Source of the DNA: Nonomuraea antri
GTDB lineage: Bacteria; Actinomycetota; Actinomycetes; Streptosporangiales; Streptosporangiaceae
Direction: 5' to 3'
DNA: 54,020 nucleotides
Assembly (NCBI RefSeq): GCF_013283785.1
Contig: NZ_JABCPZ010000050.1
Coordinates: 1-54,020, forward strand
Translations under genes and position numbers: made by a program
Shown: positions 7,690 to 15,573 of the stretch, in pieces
Numbering within the stretch: the first letter of the stretch is position 1
How the letters are laid out: each line of letters starts with the position of its first letter
The notes under the pieces: model-generated
The model's database searches: none
Told to the model about the DNA's origin: nothing
The model's input: the letters and a program-made list of their open reading frames with translations, nothing else

Positions 7690-8247
7690 ATGTCTGCTCG
7701 CTCTGGCCTGCGTCCGTTCGCCCTGATGACCGCCTCCTGCGTCGGCGCGCTCTCCCTCGCCGCCGGCGTGGCGGCCCACGCCGACACCGGTACCGACGAG
7801 AAGGTCCTGCTCAAGGGCTCGACCACGGCGTCCTACTTCTGGGACGACTCCTCCGGCCGCGCCGGTGACACCGGCCTGCCCGCCTCCGGCAAGCCGATGC
7901 AGAAGGGCATGGTCGCCAGCCCCTCGTGGCCGCTCATGACCGAGGGCTACGTCGTGTACAAGGGCAAGAAGATGCCCTTCTTCGTCGGCGACCGCGGCCC
8001 CGGCACGCCGTCCAACCGCGGCATCATGCTCGACCTGGACGCCAAGACCTTCGCCGAGCTGACCGGCGGCACCTTCAACACCGACACCCTGCACGTCGAC
8101 GGCGTCGGTGGCCAGGGCCACATCAAGGTCGAGTACGTCATCACCAAGTGGGGCGAGGGCAAGGGCAAGAAGAACTACCCGGTGCCGTTCTCGACCCGCG
8201 CCTGGGCGAAGACCGACACCAACCCCGCCCAGCCCCCGGCGCAGTAA
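7690..8247 (+). CDS. Secreted RlpA-like double-psi beta-barrel protein
   Basis: A 185-residue protein with a Sec signal peptide (about residues 1-31, cleavage after AAHA). The mature part shows a double-psi barrel pattern: ASYFWDD...TGLPASGKPM, KGMVASPSWPLMTEGYVVYKGKKMPFFVGDRGPG, then RGIMLDLDAKTFAELTGG. The DRGP and LDLDAKTF stretch corresponds to the DRGP...DLS core of RlpA/expansin-like domains. Such proteins bind or cleave peptidoglycan; whether this one is catalytic is unknown. The c-di-AMP riboswitch upstream argues for a role in growth or germination-linked wall remodelling. The C-terminal PAQPPAQ tail is disordered. Confidence 0.75.
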   Translation: MSARSGLRPFALMTASCVGALSLAAGVAAHADTGTDEKVLLKGSTTASYFWDDSSGRAGDTGLPASGKPMQKGMVASPSWPLMTEGYVVYKGKKMPFFVGDRGPGTPSNRGIMLDLDAKTFAELTGGTFNTDTLHVDGVGGQGHIKVEYVITKWGEGKGKKNYPVPFSTRAWAKTDTNPAQPPAQ

Positions 8248-8260
8248 AGCTCTTTACGAC

Positions 8261-8289
8261 CGGGTACTAGAATGTCATTCTAGTACCCG
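8261..8289. promoter_or_regulatory. 29-bp perfect palindrome overlapping the hydrolase start
   Basis: The 13-nt arm CGGGTACTAGAAT (8261-8273) is mirrored exactly at 8277-8289 around a GTC centre. TAGAAT inside the left arm could serve as a -10. The last base of the palindrome is the G of the GTG start codon, so a bound repressor would block initiation. The core CTAGAAT-GTC-ATTCTAG recurs with one symmetric base change at 20095-20111. The geometry suits a TetR-family dimer; terminator use for the upstream gene is less likely because no U-tract follows. Confidence 0.75.
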
Positions 8290-9134
8290 TGACCACCCGC
8301 GTAGCCGTCAACGGCATAGAGATCGCCTACGAGAGCTTCGGCTCTCCGCAAGACCGGCCCCTGCTCCTCATCATGGGGCTCGGCGCCCAGCTCGTGCACT
8401 GGGACGATGACTGGTGCGCGCTCCTGGCCGAGCAGGGACATCACGTCGTCAGGTTCGACAACCGCGACGCGGGCCTGTCCACGCACTTCCACGACGAGGG
8501 CGCCCCCGCCATGGGGGCGCCCTCGCCGTATGTGCTGGACGACATGGCCGCCGACACCGCCGCGCTGCTCGACGTGCTCGGCTGGCCGGCCGCCCACGTG
8601 GTCGGCGCGTCGATGGGCGGCATGATCGCCCAGACGCTCGCCATCAGGCATCCCGCCCGGGTGCTCACGCTGACCTCCATCATGTCCACGCCGGGACCAC
8701 AGATCGCCCCGCCCACCCCCGAGGCCATGGCCGTGCTGGCCGGCCGCCCGCCGGCCGGCCGCGAGGCCGTGCTGGCCCAGGCGCTGGAGACCTGGTCGAT
8801 CATCGGCTCGCCCGGCTACCCGATCGACCGCGAGCGGATCCTGCGGGTCGCCGGGCTGGCCTACGACCGCGCCTTCGACCCGGCGGGCACCGCCAGGCAG
8901 CTGGCCGCCATCGTCGCCTCGGGCGACCGCACGGAACTGCTGCGCGAGCTGGCCGTGCCCACCCTCGTCGTCCACGGCGAGGCGGACCCGCTCATCCCGC
9001 TCGCGGGCGGTCAGGCCACGGCCGCGGCCATCGCCGGCGCGACGCTGCTGACGTTCCCCGGCATGGGACACGATCTGCCGCGCGATCTCTGGCCGGACCT
9101 GATCGCCGCGATCACCAAGCTCACCAGCGGCTGA
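8289..9134 (+). CDS. Alpha/beta hydrolase
   Basis: A 281-residue alpha/beta-hydrolase. The oxyanion region is LLLIMGLGAQ, the nucleophile elbow GASMGG, the acid probably Asp in HGEADPLIP and the base His in GMGHDLP near the C-terminus. The arrangement resembles the esterase/aclacinomycin-methylesterase (RdmC) group acting on small esters. It starts at GTG 8289 immediately at the end of a long palindrome, with no SD, suggesting a leaderless or near-leaderless transcript under tight repression. It is monocistronic; the substrate is unknown. Confidence 0.88.
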   Translation: MTTRVAVNGIEIAYESFGSPQDRPLLLIMGLGAQLVHWDDDWCALLAEQGHHVVRFDNRDAGLSTHFHDEGAPAMGAPSPYVLDDMAADTAALLDVLGWPAAHVVGASMGGMIAQTLAIRHPARVLTLTSIMSTPGPQIAPPTPEAMAVLAGRPPAGREAVLAQALETWSIIGSPGYPIDRERILRVAGLAYDRAFDPAGTARQLAAIVASGDRTELLRELAVPTLVVHGEADPLIPLAGGQATAAAIAGATLLTFPGMGHDLPRDLWPDLIAAITKLTSG

Positions 9135-9164
9135 GGCGAGTAGGCGAACCGGCGGCGGCCCGGC

Positions 9165-9536
9165 TCAGACCTCCAGCTTCTCCTCGATCGAGCGAAGCTG
9201 GTGCCGGGCCAGCGCCAGGTTGGCCCGGTTGCGGTCGAGCGCGAGATAGAGGAACAGCCCCTTGCCGCCGCGCCCGGTGATCGGCCGGATGAGGTGGTAC
9301 TGGCCGGTCAGCGTGATCAGGATGTCCTCGATGCTGTCCTTGATGCCCAGCGAGTCCATCGTGCGCAGCTTGGCCTTGACCACCTCGGTGTTGCCCGCGG
9401 CCGCGATCTGCAGGTCCAGGTCCTTCGAGCCGCCGAGCGTGCCGAGCGCCATACCGCTGCTGTGATCGACGATCGCCGCTCCGACCGCGCCGTCGATGCC
9501 CACCATCTCCTTGAGGGAGACGTCCATGCTCGCCAT
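9165..9536 (-). CDS. Roadblock/LC7-like protein, copy 1
   Basis: A 123-residue protein with the roadblock-like pattern IDGAVGAAIVDHSSGMALGTLGG, a central helix, ILITLTGQYHLIRPI and a final helix NRANLALARHQLRSIEEKL. GGAGGAAA precedes ATG 9536. Roadblock/MglB-type proteins are dimers that regulate small Ras-like GTPases. It is clearly paralogous to the gene at 10474-10848 (shared VDHxSGMA, HLxRP, NLALARxxLR). It is probably the third gene of the same-direction group with the DUF4388 gene 112 nt upstream. No GTPase gene is nearby. Confidence 0.7.
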   Translation of the reverse strand: MASMDVSLKEMVGIDGAVGAAIVDHSSGMALGTLGGSKDLDLQIAAAGNTEVVKAKLRTMDSLGIKDSIEDILITLTGQYHLIRPITGRGGKGLFLYLALDRNRANLALARHQLRSIEEKLEV

Positions 9537-9648
9537 GGTTTCCTCCGTTTCCTTCTTCGGTGCTTGTGCGCCGCGACGGCGGGCGGGTGTGTGCCGTCCG
9601 CGCGGCGTCGTGCTCTCCAGGAACCTCCTCATCTGGGCTCGCTTGCCG

Positions 9649-10470
9649 TCATGACAGCTCCTCCAGGGCCTTCTTCAGCCGCATCAGCAGCGACAGATCG
9701 GTCGGGTCGCCGGTCATCGCCGGCCCGAAGGGGTGACGGTCCCGCTCGGGCGGCCGCTCGCTCTGGCGTCGGGTCCGCCGGGGCAGCGCCGGCGCCTCCT
9801 GGACGGCCTCCGCCGCCGCCTCCTGGACGTCCGGCGCGGCGAGCAGCCCCGCGGCGGCCAGGTAGCGCACCGCCAGCAGGACCGAGTAGGCCGTCCTGCC
9901 GAGCTGCCTGGCCAGCTCCAGCGGGGTCGCCTCGCGCTCGCCCGCCGCGATGATCTCCCACTGCACCCGGCTGAGCGCCACGCCGTGCCCCGGCAACCGC
10001 GTGGCGAGCCGCACCGGTGCGCTGTCCACCTCGGCGGACGGCCAGATCCTGGCGAGCTGGGCCCGCCGCCGCGCGCACTCGCGCACCAGCCCTGGCACGT
10101 CGAAGAACCACTGGCCGCCCAGCCAGTGCCGCTCGCCCGGGCGGAACTTGGGCCTGCTCCCGGTGGCGGGCAGCAGGAAGAAGGCCGCGTCCAGGACCAC
10201 CCCGAGCACCGCGTACTGCAACTCGCCCAGCGTGACCCGGCCCTCGCGCAGCAGGCGGTCGCAGCCGCCGTCGGCCTGCAGCTTGCGCAGCGCCGACTCG
10301 GGCACCCGCCCGTTGGCGGTGAGCAGGCGTTCGACGCCGGGCGTCTGCGCGCACTCCATGTACGTCACGCGCCCGTCGGTCAGGAAGATCGTGCCCTGCC
10401 TGCCGACGCGCAGCGCGCCGGTGGAACGCTCGCGGGCGAGCCCGGTCAGAAGGGTGTCGAGTGGCGCCAT
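9649..10470 (-). CDS. DUF4388 (PATAN-like) protein
   Basis: A 273-residue soluble protein. The N-terminal ~110 residues match DUF4388/PATAN (LLTGLARERSTGALRVGRQG, then IFLTDGRVTYMEC). A middle helical segment has winged-helix character (ALSRVQWEIIAAG, ATPLELARQLGRTAYSVLLAVRYLAAAGLL), then a charged linker and a last helix MRLKKALEEL. PATAN domains occur in bacterial signalling proteins and pair with roadblock/GTPase modules. It starts 3 nt after the upstream roadblock gene, so the two are co-translated. I see no enzymatic motif. Confidence 0.7.
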   Translation of the reverse strand: MAPLDTLLTGLARERSTGALRVGRQGTIFLTDGRVTYMECAQTPGVERLLTANGRVPESALRKLQADGGCDRLLREGRVTLGELQYAVLGVVLDAAFFLLPATGSRPKFRPGERHWLGGQWFFDVPGLVRECARRRAQLARIWPSAEVDSAPVRLATRLPGHGVALSRVQWEIIAAGEREATPLELARQLGRTAYSVLLAVRYLAAAGLLAAPDVQEAAAEAVQEAPALPRRTRRQSERPPERDRHPFGPAMTGDPTDLSLLMRLKKALEELS

Positions 10471-10473
10471 GAC

Positions 10474-10848
10474 TCACGCCAGCAGCCGGCCCGAGATGTC
10501 CCGCAGCCGGTAGCGGGCCAGGGCGAGGTTCGAGAGTTCGAGATCCAGGCGGACGTAGATGACCAGCGGGCCCTCGAAGGCCGTCTGCAGCGGCCGGAAC
10601 AGGTGGTGCCCCTTGTCGGTGGTGACGAGCATGTCGTCGATGCGCACGCTCTCGCCTGGCGACGAGCGCGCCAGCCCGTCGGCGGTGGCCCGCAGCGCCT
10701 CGGTCAGCGCCGCGGCCGAGCGTTCGGTGTCCGTGTCGTCCGCGCCGCTGGCCACCACGGCCATGCCGCTGGTGTGATCGACCAGCATCGCGTCCAGTGC
10801 GCCTGGAATGGCCATGACCTCGGCCAGGCAGGTGTCGAGCCCCAGCAC
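10474..10848 (-). CDS. Roadblock/LC7-like protein, copy 2
   Basis: A 124-residue paralogue of the gene at 9165-9536: MLVDHTSGMAVVASG, a longer central acidic helix, RIDDMLVTTDKGHHLFRPL and SNLALARYRLRDISGRL. GTG 10848 follows GAGGGGAG. It is the first gene of the roadblock-DUF4388-roadblock set, with 130 nt of upstream DNA for a promoter. Two different roadblock proteins may form heterodimers controlling a GTPase or kinase encoded elsewhere; that is inference. Confidence 0.68.
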   Translation of the reverse strand: MLGLDTCLAEVMAIPGALDAMLVDHTSGMAVVASGADDTDTERSAAALTEALRATADGLARSSPGESVRIDDMLVTTDKGHHLFRPLQTAFEGPLVIYVRLDLELSNLALARYRLRDISGRLLA

Positions 10849-10978
10849 GTTGCGCTCCCCTCGCCGGTCCGGGATTCGGCAAGCGTAGGGGGGACGGCGG
10901 CGGCGCCACGGGACGGAAGTGGAAGGTTTATACCGCAGGGGCGTAGAAGAACCCCACTATGAAGCAGAACTGCTTAAT

Positions 10979-11329
10979 TTATGCCGATTTTTCGCGATAA
11001 CTGAGAATCTTATTCACGTTCTGCTCCGCCCACGCGGCCACCGCCGAGAGCGGGGCGTGCAGCGAACGGCCCAGGTCGGTCAGGGTGTACTCGACCCGCG
11101 GCGGCACCTCGGCGAACACCTCGCGGGTGAGCAGCCCGTCCAGTTCCATGGAACGCAGCGTCTGCGTCAGCACCTTGGGCGTGACGCCGCCGATCCTGGT
11201 ACGCAGCTCGGTGAAGCGCAGCGGCCCGTCGTCGAGGCTGAGCAGGACGAGCACCGACCACTTGTCGCCGATCCGGTCGAGGACCACCCTCGTCGGGCAA
11301 TTCGGGTCGAAGACGTCGCCGGTATCCAT
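10979..11329 (-). CDS. HxlR-family regulator
   Basis: A 116-residue winged-helix protein with the HxlR signature: an early Cys (FDPNCPTRVVLDRIGDKWSVLVLLSL), GPLRFTELRTRIGGVTPKVLTQTLRSMELDGLL and VEYTLTDLGRSL. The single N-terminal Cys may sense oxidants or electrophiles, as in the related HypR and YodB. It is divergent from an NAD(P)-binding gene 54 bp away, with an inverted repeat between them, and is the probable repressor of that gene. Confidence 0.92.
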   Translation of the reverse strand: MDTGDVFDPNCPTRVVLDRIGDKWSVLVLLSLDDGPLRFTELRTRIGGVTPKVLTQTLRSMELDGLLTREVFAEVPPRVEYTLTDLGRSLHAPLSAVAAWAEQNVNKILSYREKSA

Positions 11330-11357
11330 AAGGTACTTATAGCACGATGAAGTAACC

Positions 11358-11374
11358 AGTATCTCCTGGATACT
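11358..11374. promoter_or_regulatory. Inverted repeat in the HxlR/NAD(P)-binding gap
   Basis: AGTATC (11358-11363) is mirrored by GATACT (11369-11374) around TCCTG, 9 bp before the ATG of the plus-strand gene. It is a plausible HxlR operator, since HxlR regulators usually bind the divergent region. Confidence 0.5.
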
Positions 11375-11383
11375 CTTGGCGAC

Positions 11384-11986
11384 ATGAAGATCCTTCTCTT
11401 TGGCGCGACCGGCATGCTGGGCTCGCGCATCGCCGCCGAACTGGCCGGACGCGGATTCGACGTCACCGGACTCAGCCGTTCCGGGCCCGTCAAGGGCGAC
11501 GTACGCGACACGGGCACGCTGGCCGAGGGCTACGACGTGGTCGTCTCCGCCATCGCACCGCCGCGCGACGGCACCGAGCCCGAAGGCCCGTTCCTCGACG
11601 CCACCCGCGCGCTCATCGACGGCGTGCGCGCGGCCGGCGCGAGCCGCCTGATCGCGGTCGGCGGCGCGGGCGGGCTGAAGGTCGGACCCGGCCTCGACCT
11701 GGTCGACACGCCCGACTTCCCCGAGCTCTACAAGAAGGAGGCGCTCGCCCAGCGCGCCGCGCTCGACCTCTACCTGCGGGCCGAGGACCTGGACTGGACC
11801 TACGTCTCGCCGGCCGCCGAGATCGCGCCGGGCGAGCGCACCGGGGTCTACCGCATCGGCGGCGACCACCTGCTCACCGACCCCGACGGGCGCAGCTTCA
11901 TCAGCGCCGAGGACTACGCCGTCGCCATCGCCGACGAGGTCGAGAAGCACGCGCACCCGCGCCGCCGCATCACGGTCGCCTACTGA
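11384..11986 (+). CDS. NAD(P)H-binding (NmrA/YwnB-like) protein
   Basis: A 200-residue atypical SDR beginning directly with the Rossmann motif MKILLFGATGMLGSRIAAEL. Later it has SRLIAVGGAGGLKVGPG, LDWTYVSPAAEIAPGERTG and the C-terminal SAEDYAVAIADEVEKHAHPRRRITVAY, characteristic of the NAD(P)-dependent epimerase/YwnB group. It lacks a YxxxK catalytic pair, so it may be a reductase of quinone type or a redox-sensing protein. Divergence from an HxlR gene fits stress-inducible control. Confidence 0.85.
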   Translation: MKILLFGATGMLGSRIAAELAGRGFDVTGLSRSGPVKGDVRDTGTLAEGYDVVVSAIAPPRDGTEPEGPFLDATRALIDGVRAAGASRLIAVGGAGGLKVGPGLDLVDTPDFPELYKKEALAQRAALDLYLRAEDLDWTYVSPAAEIAPGERTGVYRIGGDHLLTDPDGRSFISAEDYAVAIADEVEKHAHPRRRITVAY

Positions 11987-11998
11987 CCGGCCGCCCGA

Positions 11999-13225
11999 TC
12001 AGTCGATCTCGTCGGGCAGCAGCGCCTTCTCGTCGGGCTTGTACACCAGGACGTTGTCCACGTACGACTTCACCGCGGTGGACAGCCCGACGTCGGCGCC
12101 GGCCCCCTCCGACAGGTACCACCGGTGGTCCAGCACCTCGTGGAACAGCTGCGCGGGGTCCAGCTTGCGGCGCAGCGCCGCGGGCACGCCCTCGATCGTC
12201 GGCTGGAAGACCTCCGCCAGCCACCGGTGCGCCACGATCGCCTCGTCCTCGTGCCGCAGCCCCTTGGCCACCCGGAACCCGTCGAGGTCGTTGAGCAGCC
12301 GCCTGGCCTGGTTCTCCTCGACGTCGAGCCCGGTCAGCCTGAGCAGCCGCCGCTGGTGGTGCCCGGCGTCCACGACCTTGGGCCGGACGATCAGGCGCCC
12401 GGTGCCGACCTTGCGCCGCACCATCATCTCGGCCACGTCGAAGCCGAGCAGGTTCAGCCGCCTGATGCGCTGCTCGACGCGGTGCCAGTCGACCTCCTCG
12501 ATGATCTCGTCCTGGGTGATCTCGTCCCAGAGGCGGTGGTAGCGGGTGACGATGTCCTCGGCGGTGTCCATCGGGTCGATCGACGGGTGCAGCAGGCCGC
12601 CGGCCTCCAGGTCGAGCATCTCGCCGAAGATGTTGGTGTGCGCGGTGTCGATGTCGGCCGCCCGCTGGCCCTCGCTGATCATCGGGTGCATCTCGCCGGT
12701 CTCGGCGTCCACCAGGTACGCCGCGAACGCGCCCGCGTCCCTGCGGAACAACGTGTTCGACAGGGAGCAGTCGCCCCAGTAGAAGCCGTTCAGGTGCAGC
12801 CGCACGAGCAGCACGGCGAGCGCGTCGAGCAGCCTGGTCAGCGTGTCGGGGCGGAGCGTGCCGGACATGACCGCCCGGTACGGCAGCGAGAACTGCAGGT
12901 GCCTGGTGATCAGCGCGGCGTCCAGGCCCTCCTCGCGGCCGGTGACGTACGCGACGGGCTCGACCGCGGGCGCGTCCAGCCTGGCCAGGTCCCACAACAA
13001 CTGGTACTCGCGCTTGGCGTAACGCTCGCTGATCTCCTTGATCGCGTAGACCTTGCCGGAGAGCCTGGCGAAACGCACCACGTGACGGGAGATGCCGCGC
13101 GGGAGGTCGACCAGATGATGCTCGGGCCAGTCGGCCAGTGGAACGTCCCAAGGCAGTCGGATGAGGTCAGGGTCTTCGAGCGCGCCGGTGATCTGGAGGG
13201 GCATGCCGACCAGGATATTGTTCAT
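11999..13225 (-). CDS. DUF4032 protein with a kinase-like N-terminal domain
   Basis: A 408-residue protein. The N-terminal half resembles lipopolysaccharide/eukaryotic-like kinases: VYAIKEISERYAKREYQLL (Lys plus helix C), LLVRLHLNGFYWGDCSLSNTLFRRD (catalytic loop with WGDCSLSN) and AYLVDAETGE. The second half is the DUF4032 domain (EDIVTRYHRLWDEITQDE through the end). This family is actinobacterial and uncharacterised; kinase activity is a guess from the GDxxxxN loop. Its ATG 13225 is only 2 bp from the divergent DUF885 start, so one or both transcripts may be leaderless. Confidence 0.85.
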   Translation of the reverse strand: MNNILVGMPLQITGALEDPDLIRLPWDVPLADWPEHHLVDLPRGISRHVVRFARLSGKVYAIKEISERYAKREYQLLWDLARLDAPAVEPVAYVTGREEGLDAALITRHLQFSLPYRAVMSGTLRPDTLTRLLDALAVLLVRLHLNGFYWGDCSLSNTLFRRDAGAFAAYLVDAETGEMHPMISEGQRAADIDTAHTNIFGEMLDLEAGGLLHPSIDPMDTAEDIVTRYHRLWDEITQDEIIEEVDWHRVEQRIRRLNLLGFDVAEMMVRRKVGTGRLIVRPKVVDAGHHQRRLLRLTGLDVEENQARRLLNDLDGFRVAKGLRHEDEAIVAHRWLAEVFQPTIEGVPAALRRKLDPAQLFHEVLDHRWYLSEGAGADVGLSTAVKSYVDNVLVYKPDEKALLPDEID

Positions 13226-13227
13226 AA

Positions 13228-14796
13228 GTGGACGACTTTCTCAAGTGGTACTTTTCCGCCCGACCTGTCGTCGCCGGCCTTCTGGGAGCCGAAGGCTACG
13301 ACCACACTCTCGGAGATTTCTCCGCGGCCGCGTTCACCGCTCGCGAGCGTGAGGAGCGACTCTGGCTGGAGCGCCTGGCCCAGACCGAGATCGCGAGCCT
13401 CGACGACGCGATCGACAGAGACCTCGTGCTCTCCCAGCTCAGAGGCGCGATAGCGGTCCAATCCTGGCCCGAATGGCGGCGCGACCCCGCGGTGTACCTC
13501 GGGGCCGTCTTCGGCTCGATGTTCACCCCCTTCCAGCAGCGGCTCAAGCCGGAGCCCGAACTGGTGTCCGCGGCGATCTCCAGGCTGGCCGAGGTGCCGG
13601 GGGTGCTGGCCGCGTGCCAGGCGAACCTGGACGCCGACCTGGCCGCGCCGCTGATCGTCCAGCGTGCCCTCGGCCCGGCCCGCACCGGCAGGAGCTTCCT
13701 CACCAGGACCGTTCCCGCCATGGTCGAGGACCCGGACCTGCGCGCCAGGCTCGCCGAGGCCGCCGAGCCGGCCGCCGCGGCGTTCGACGCGTTTGTCACG
13801 TTCCTGGAGTCGTTCACCTGCGGCGGAACCTGGCGGATGGGGGAGAAGCTCTACTCCATCCTGCTGCGCGAGCGCGAACTGCTCGGCTACGGCGCCGCCG
13901 AACTGCACGAGAAGGGCAGGCTCGCCTGGGCCGACCTGGACGAGCGCATGCGCGCGGTGTCCACCCGGGTCAACGGCGGCGAAGACTGGCGGGCCGCGAT
14001 GGAGTCCCTGATGGACGACCACCCGCCGACGCTGGCCGACATGCGGGCCGAGTACGAGGCCGAGACCCGGCGGGCGCGCGAGTTCGTCCGCGAGCGCGAC
14101 CTGGTCACCTTCCCCGAGGGCGAGGAGTGCCAGGTGCTGCCGTCCGCGGAGTACACCAGGCCGGTCCTGTCCGTCGCCCACTACCTGGCCCCGCCGCCGC
14201 TGACCAGCTCGCGGGCCGGCGTCTTCTTCGTCCCGTACACGCCGGACGACTTCACCCCCGAGCAGATCCGCCAGCGCCTGCGCACCAACTCGCGGGCGCA
14301 GATGCCGTCGATCGCGGTGCACGAGGCGTACCCGGGGCACCACTGGCACCTGTCGTTCATGGCCGGCAACCCGCGCACCGTGCGCAAGGTGTTCAGGACG
14401 CCGTACTTCACCGAGGGCTGGGCGCTGTACGTCGAGAAGGTGCTGCACGAGCAGGGCTACTTCGACACGCCCGCGACCGAGCTGGGGCATCTGGACTGCC
14501 GGATCTTCCGCGCGGCCAGGATCGTCGTGGACACGGCGCTGCACTGCGAGGACATGACGATCGAGCAGGCGGAGACGTTCATGGCGACCAAGGCGTCGCT
14601 GTCGCCCGGGACGGCCCAGGGCGAGGTCAGCCGGTACTGCGCGTGGCCCACGCAGGCGCCGTCGTACCTGACGGGGGCCATCGAGATCGACCGGATCAGG
14701 GAGTCGTTCACCGGGTCCCTGCGGGAGTTCCACGACAAGATCGCCGGGTCCGGCGGACTGCCGCTCGGGCTCGCCGAACAGGTCGCGCTGGCCTGA
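13228..14796 (+). CDS. DUF885-family putative metallopeptidase
   Basis: A 522-residue protein of the DUF885 family. The presumed zinc-binding motif is IAVHEAYPGHHWHL (HEAYPGH) near residue 370, followed by RTPYFTEGWALYVEKVL, where the Glu is a likely third ligand, and the Arg/Tyr-rich C-terminal region EVSRYCAWPTQAPSYLTGAIE typical of the family. There is no signal peptide, so it is cytoplasmic. Members are thought to hydrolyse short peptides. GTG 13228 is the start; the 5' end almost touches the divergent DUF4032 gene. Confidence 0.85.
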   Translation: MDDFLKWYFSARPVVAGLLGAEGYDHTLGDFSAAAFTAREREERLWLERLAQTEIASLDDAIDRDLVLSQLRGAIAVQSWPEWRRDPAVYLGAVFGSMFTPFQQRLKPEPELVSAAISRLAEVPGVLAACQANLDADLAAPLIVQRALGPARTGRSFLTRTVPAMVEDPDLRARLAEAAEPAAAAFDAFVTFLESFTCGGTWRMGEKLYSILLRERELLGYGAAELHEKGRLAWADLDERMRAVSTRVNGGEDWRAAMESLMDDHPPTLADMRAEYEAETRRAREFVRERDLVTFPEGEECQVLPSAEYTRPVLSVAHYLAPPPLTSSRAGVFFVPYTPDDFTPEQIRQRLRTNSRAQMPSIAVHEAYPGHHWHLSFMAGNPRTVRKVFRTPYFTEGWALYVEKVLHEQGYFDTPATELGHLDCRIFRAARIVVDTALHCEDMTIEQAETFMATKASLSPGTAQGEVSRYCAWPTQAPSYLTGAIEIDRIRESFTGSLREFHDKIAGSGGLPLGLAEQVALA

Positions 14797-14797
14797 A

Positions 14798-14840
14798 CCC
14801 GGGATCCCGCGCGGGATGCCTGAGCCCGGGATCCCGCGCG
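14798..14840. repeat. Two direct repeats in the convergent gap
   Basis: CCCGGGATCCCGCGCG occurs at 14798-14813 and again at 14825-14840, a 27-bp period. It lies just after the DUF885 stop codon and before a strong hairpin. Each copy is itself partly palindromic (CGGGATCCCG). The function is unknown; it may be a local duplication. Confidence 0.7.
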
Positions 14841-14851
14841 CGGCTCCTGGT

Positions 14852-14886
14852 GAGCCGGCCCGCCGTTGCGTGCGGCGGGCCGGCTC
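14852..14886. terminator. Bidirectional hairpin terminator
   Basis: A perfect 14-bp stem (14852-14865 with 14873-14886; arm GAGCCGGCCCGCCG) closes on a 7-nt loop TTGCGTG. It sits between the convergent DUF885 and aldolase genes. There is no long U-tract, as usual in GC-rich actinobacteria. Confidence 0.75.
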
Positions 14887-14895
14887 GAAGAGCGG

Positions 14896-15534
14896 TCAGG
14901 GTCGGCGGCGCGGGAAGGCCGGCGGGTGGGCCGCGCGTTCCACCACCGCGTCGAGCTGCGCGTCCGTCAGGATGTTCGGCTTGCCGACGGCGAGCGCGCG
15001 CACGTACACCTCGCACAGCCACTCCAGCAGCCGCGTCGACTCGAACGCCTGCTCCAGCGTGGCCCCGATGGTCACCCCGCCGTGGTTCGCCATGAGCGCG
15101 GCCTGCTTGCCCGCCAGCGCCTCCCGGACGTTGGCCGCCAGCTCCGGGGTGCCGTACGTGGCGTACTCGGCGACCTTGACCACGCCGCCGAGCAGCAGCG
15201 CGTTGTAGTGCACCGGCGGCAGCTCGGTCATCGTGGTGGCCACCACCGTGCCGAACACCGAATGGGTGTGCACGACGGCCTGGGCGTCCGTGGTCGCGTA
15301 GATCGCCAGGTGCATCGGCGTCTCCGAGGACGGCTGGAGCTCGCCCTCGACCAGGTGCCCATCGACGTCCACGATCGGGCACATCTCCGGGGTCAGCCGA
15401 TCGAGCGCCGCGCCCGAAGGAGTGACCGCGACCAGGTCGCCCTGGCGCACGCTCAGGTTCCCCGAGGTGCCGATCACCAGGCCGAGCTCGACGGCGCGCC
15501 TGCCGTACTCGCACAGCTGCTCACGGAGGCTCAT
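14896..15534 (-). CDS. Class II aldolase (FucA-like)
   Basis: A 212-residue zinc aldolase of the FucA/AraD/adducin family. The phosphate-binding GTSGNLSVR lies near residue 22, the catalytic Glu in SSETPMHLAIY near 70, and zinc His residues in VVHTHSVFG and ANHGGVTIG. These enzymes cleave ketose-1-phosphates to dihydroxyacetone phosphate plus an aldehyde, or epimerise pentulose phosphates. It is last in the TetR-RidA-aldolase operon and opposite a PfkB kinase, so the kinase product is a likely substrate. The exact sugar is not predictable. Confidence 0.88.
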   Translation of the reverse strand: MSLREQLCEYGRRAVELGLVIGTSGNLSVRQGDLVAVTPSGAALDRLTPEMCPIVDVDGHLVEGELQPSSETPMHLAIYATTDAQAVVHTHSVFGTVVATTMTELPPVHYNALLLGGVVKVAEYATYGTPELAANVREALAGKQAALMANHGGVTIGATLEQAFESTRLLEWLCEVYVRALAVGKPNILTDAQLDAVVERAAHPPAFPRRRP

Positions 15535-15573
15535 GGGCGCAATGTAGTCGGTCGTCCGAAATACTTCAACGGT

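Noticed and set aside
8261..8289. Terminator for the RlpA-like gene
   Set aside because: The stem is perfect but closes on a 3-nt centre, has no U-tract and runs into the next gene's start codon, so an operator is more likely.
10962..10975. AAGCAG-AA-CTGCTT hairpin after the HxlR gene
   Set aside because: A 2-nt loop and no U-rich tail make it a poor terminator; the significance is unclear.
12125..13453. Long plus-strand frame (about 440 codons) opposite the DUF4032 gene
   Set aside because: Its composition is Val/Gly/Arg/His-rich nonsense and it mirrors a well-conserved minus-strand gene. Long antisense frames are expected at this GC content; the same reasoning excludes 13222-14733, 17214-18812, 20193-21773, 27097-28713, 41243-43648, 45292-47382 and 50939-53500.
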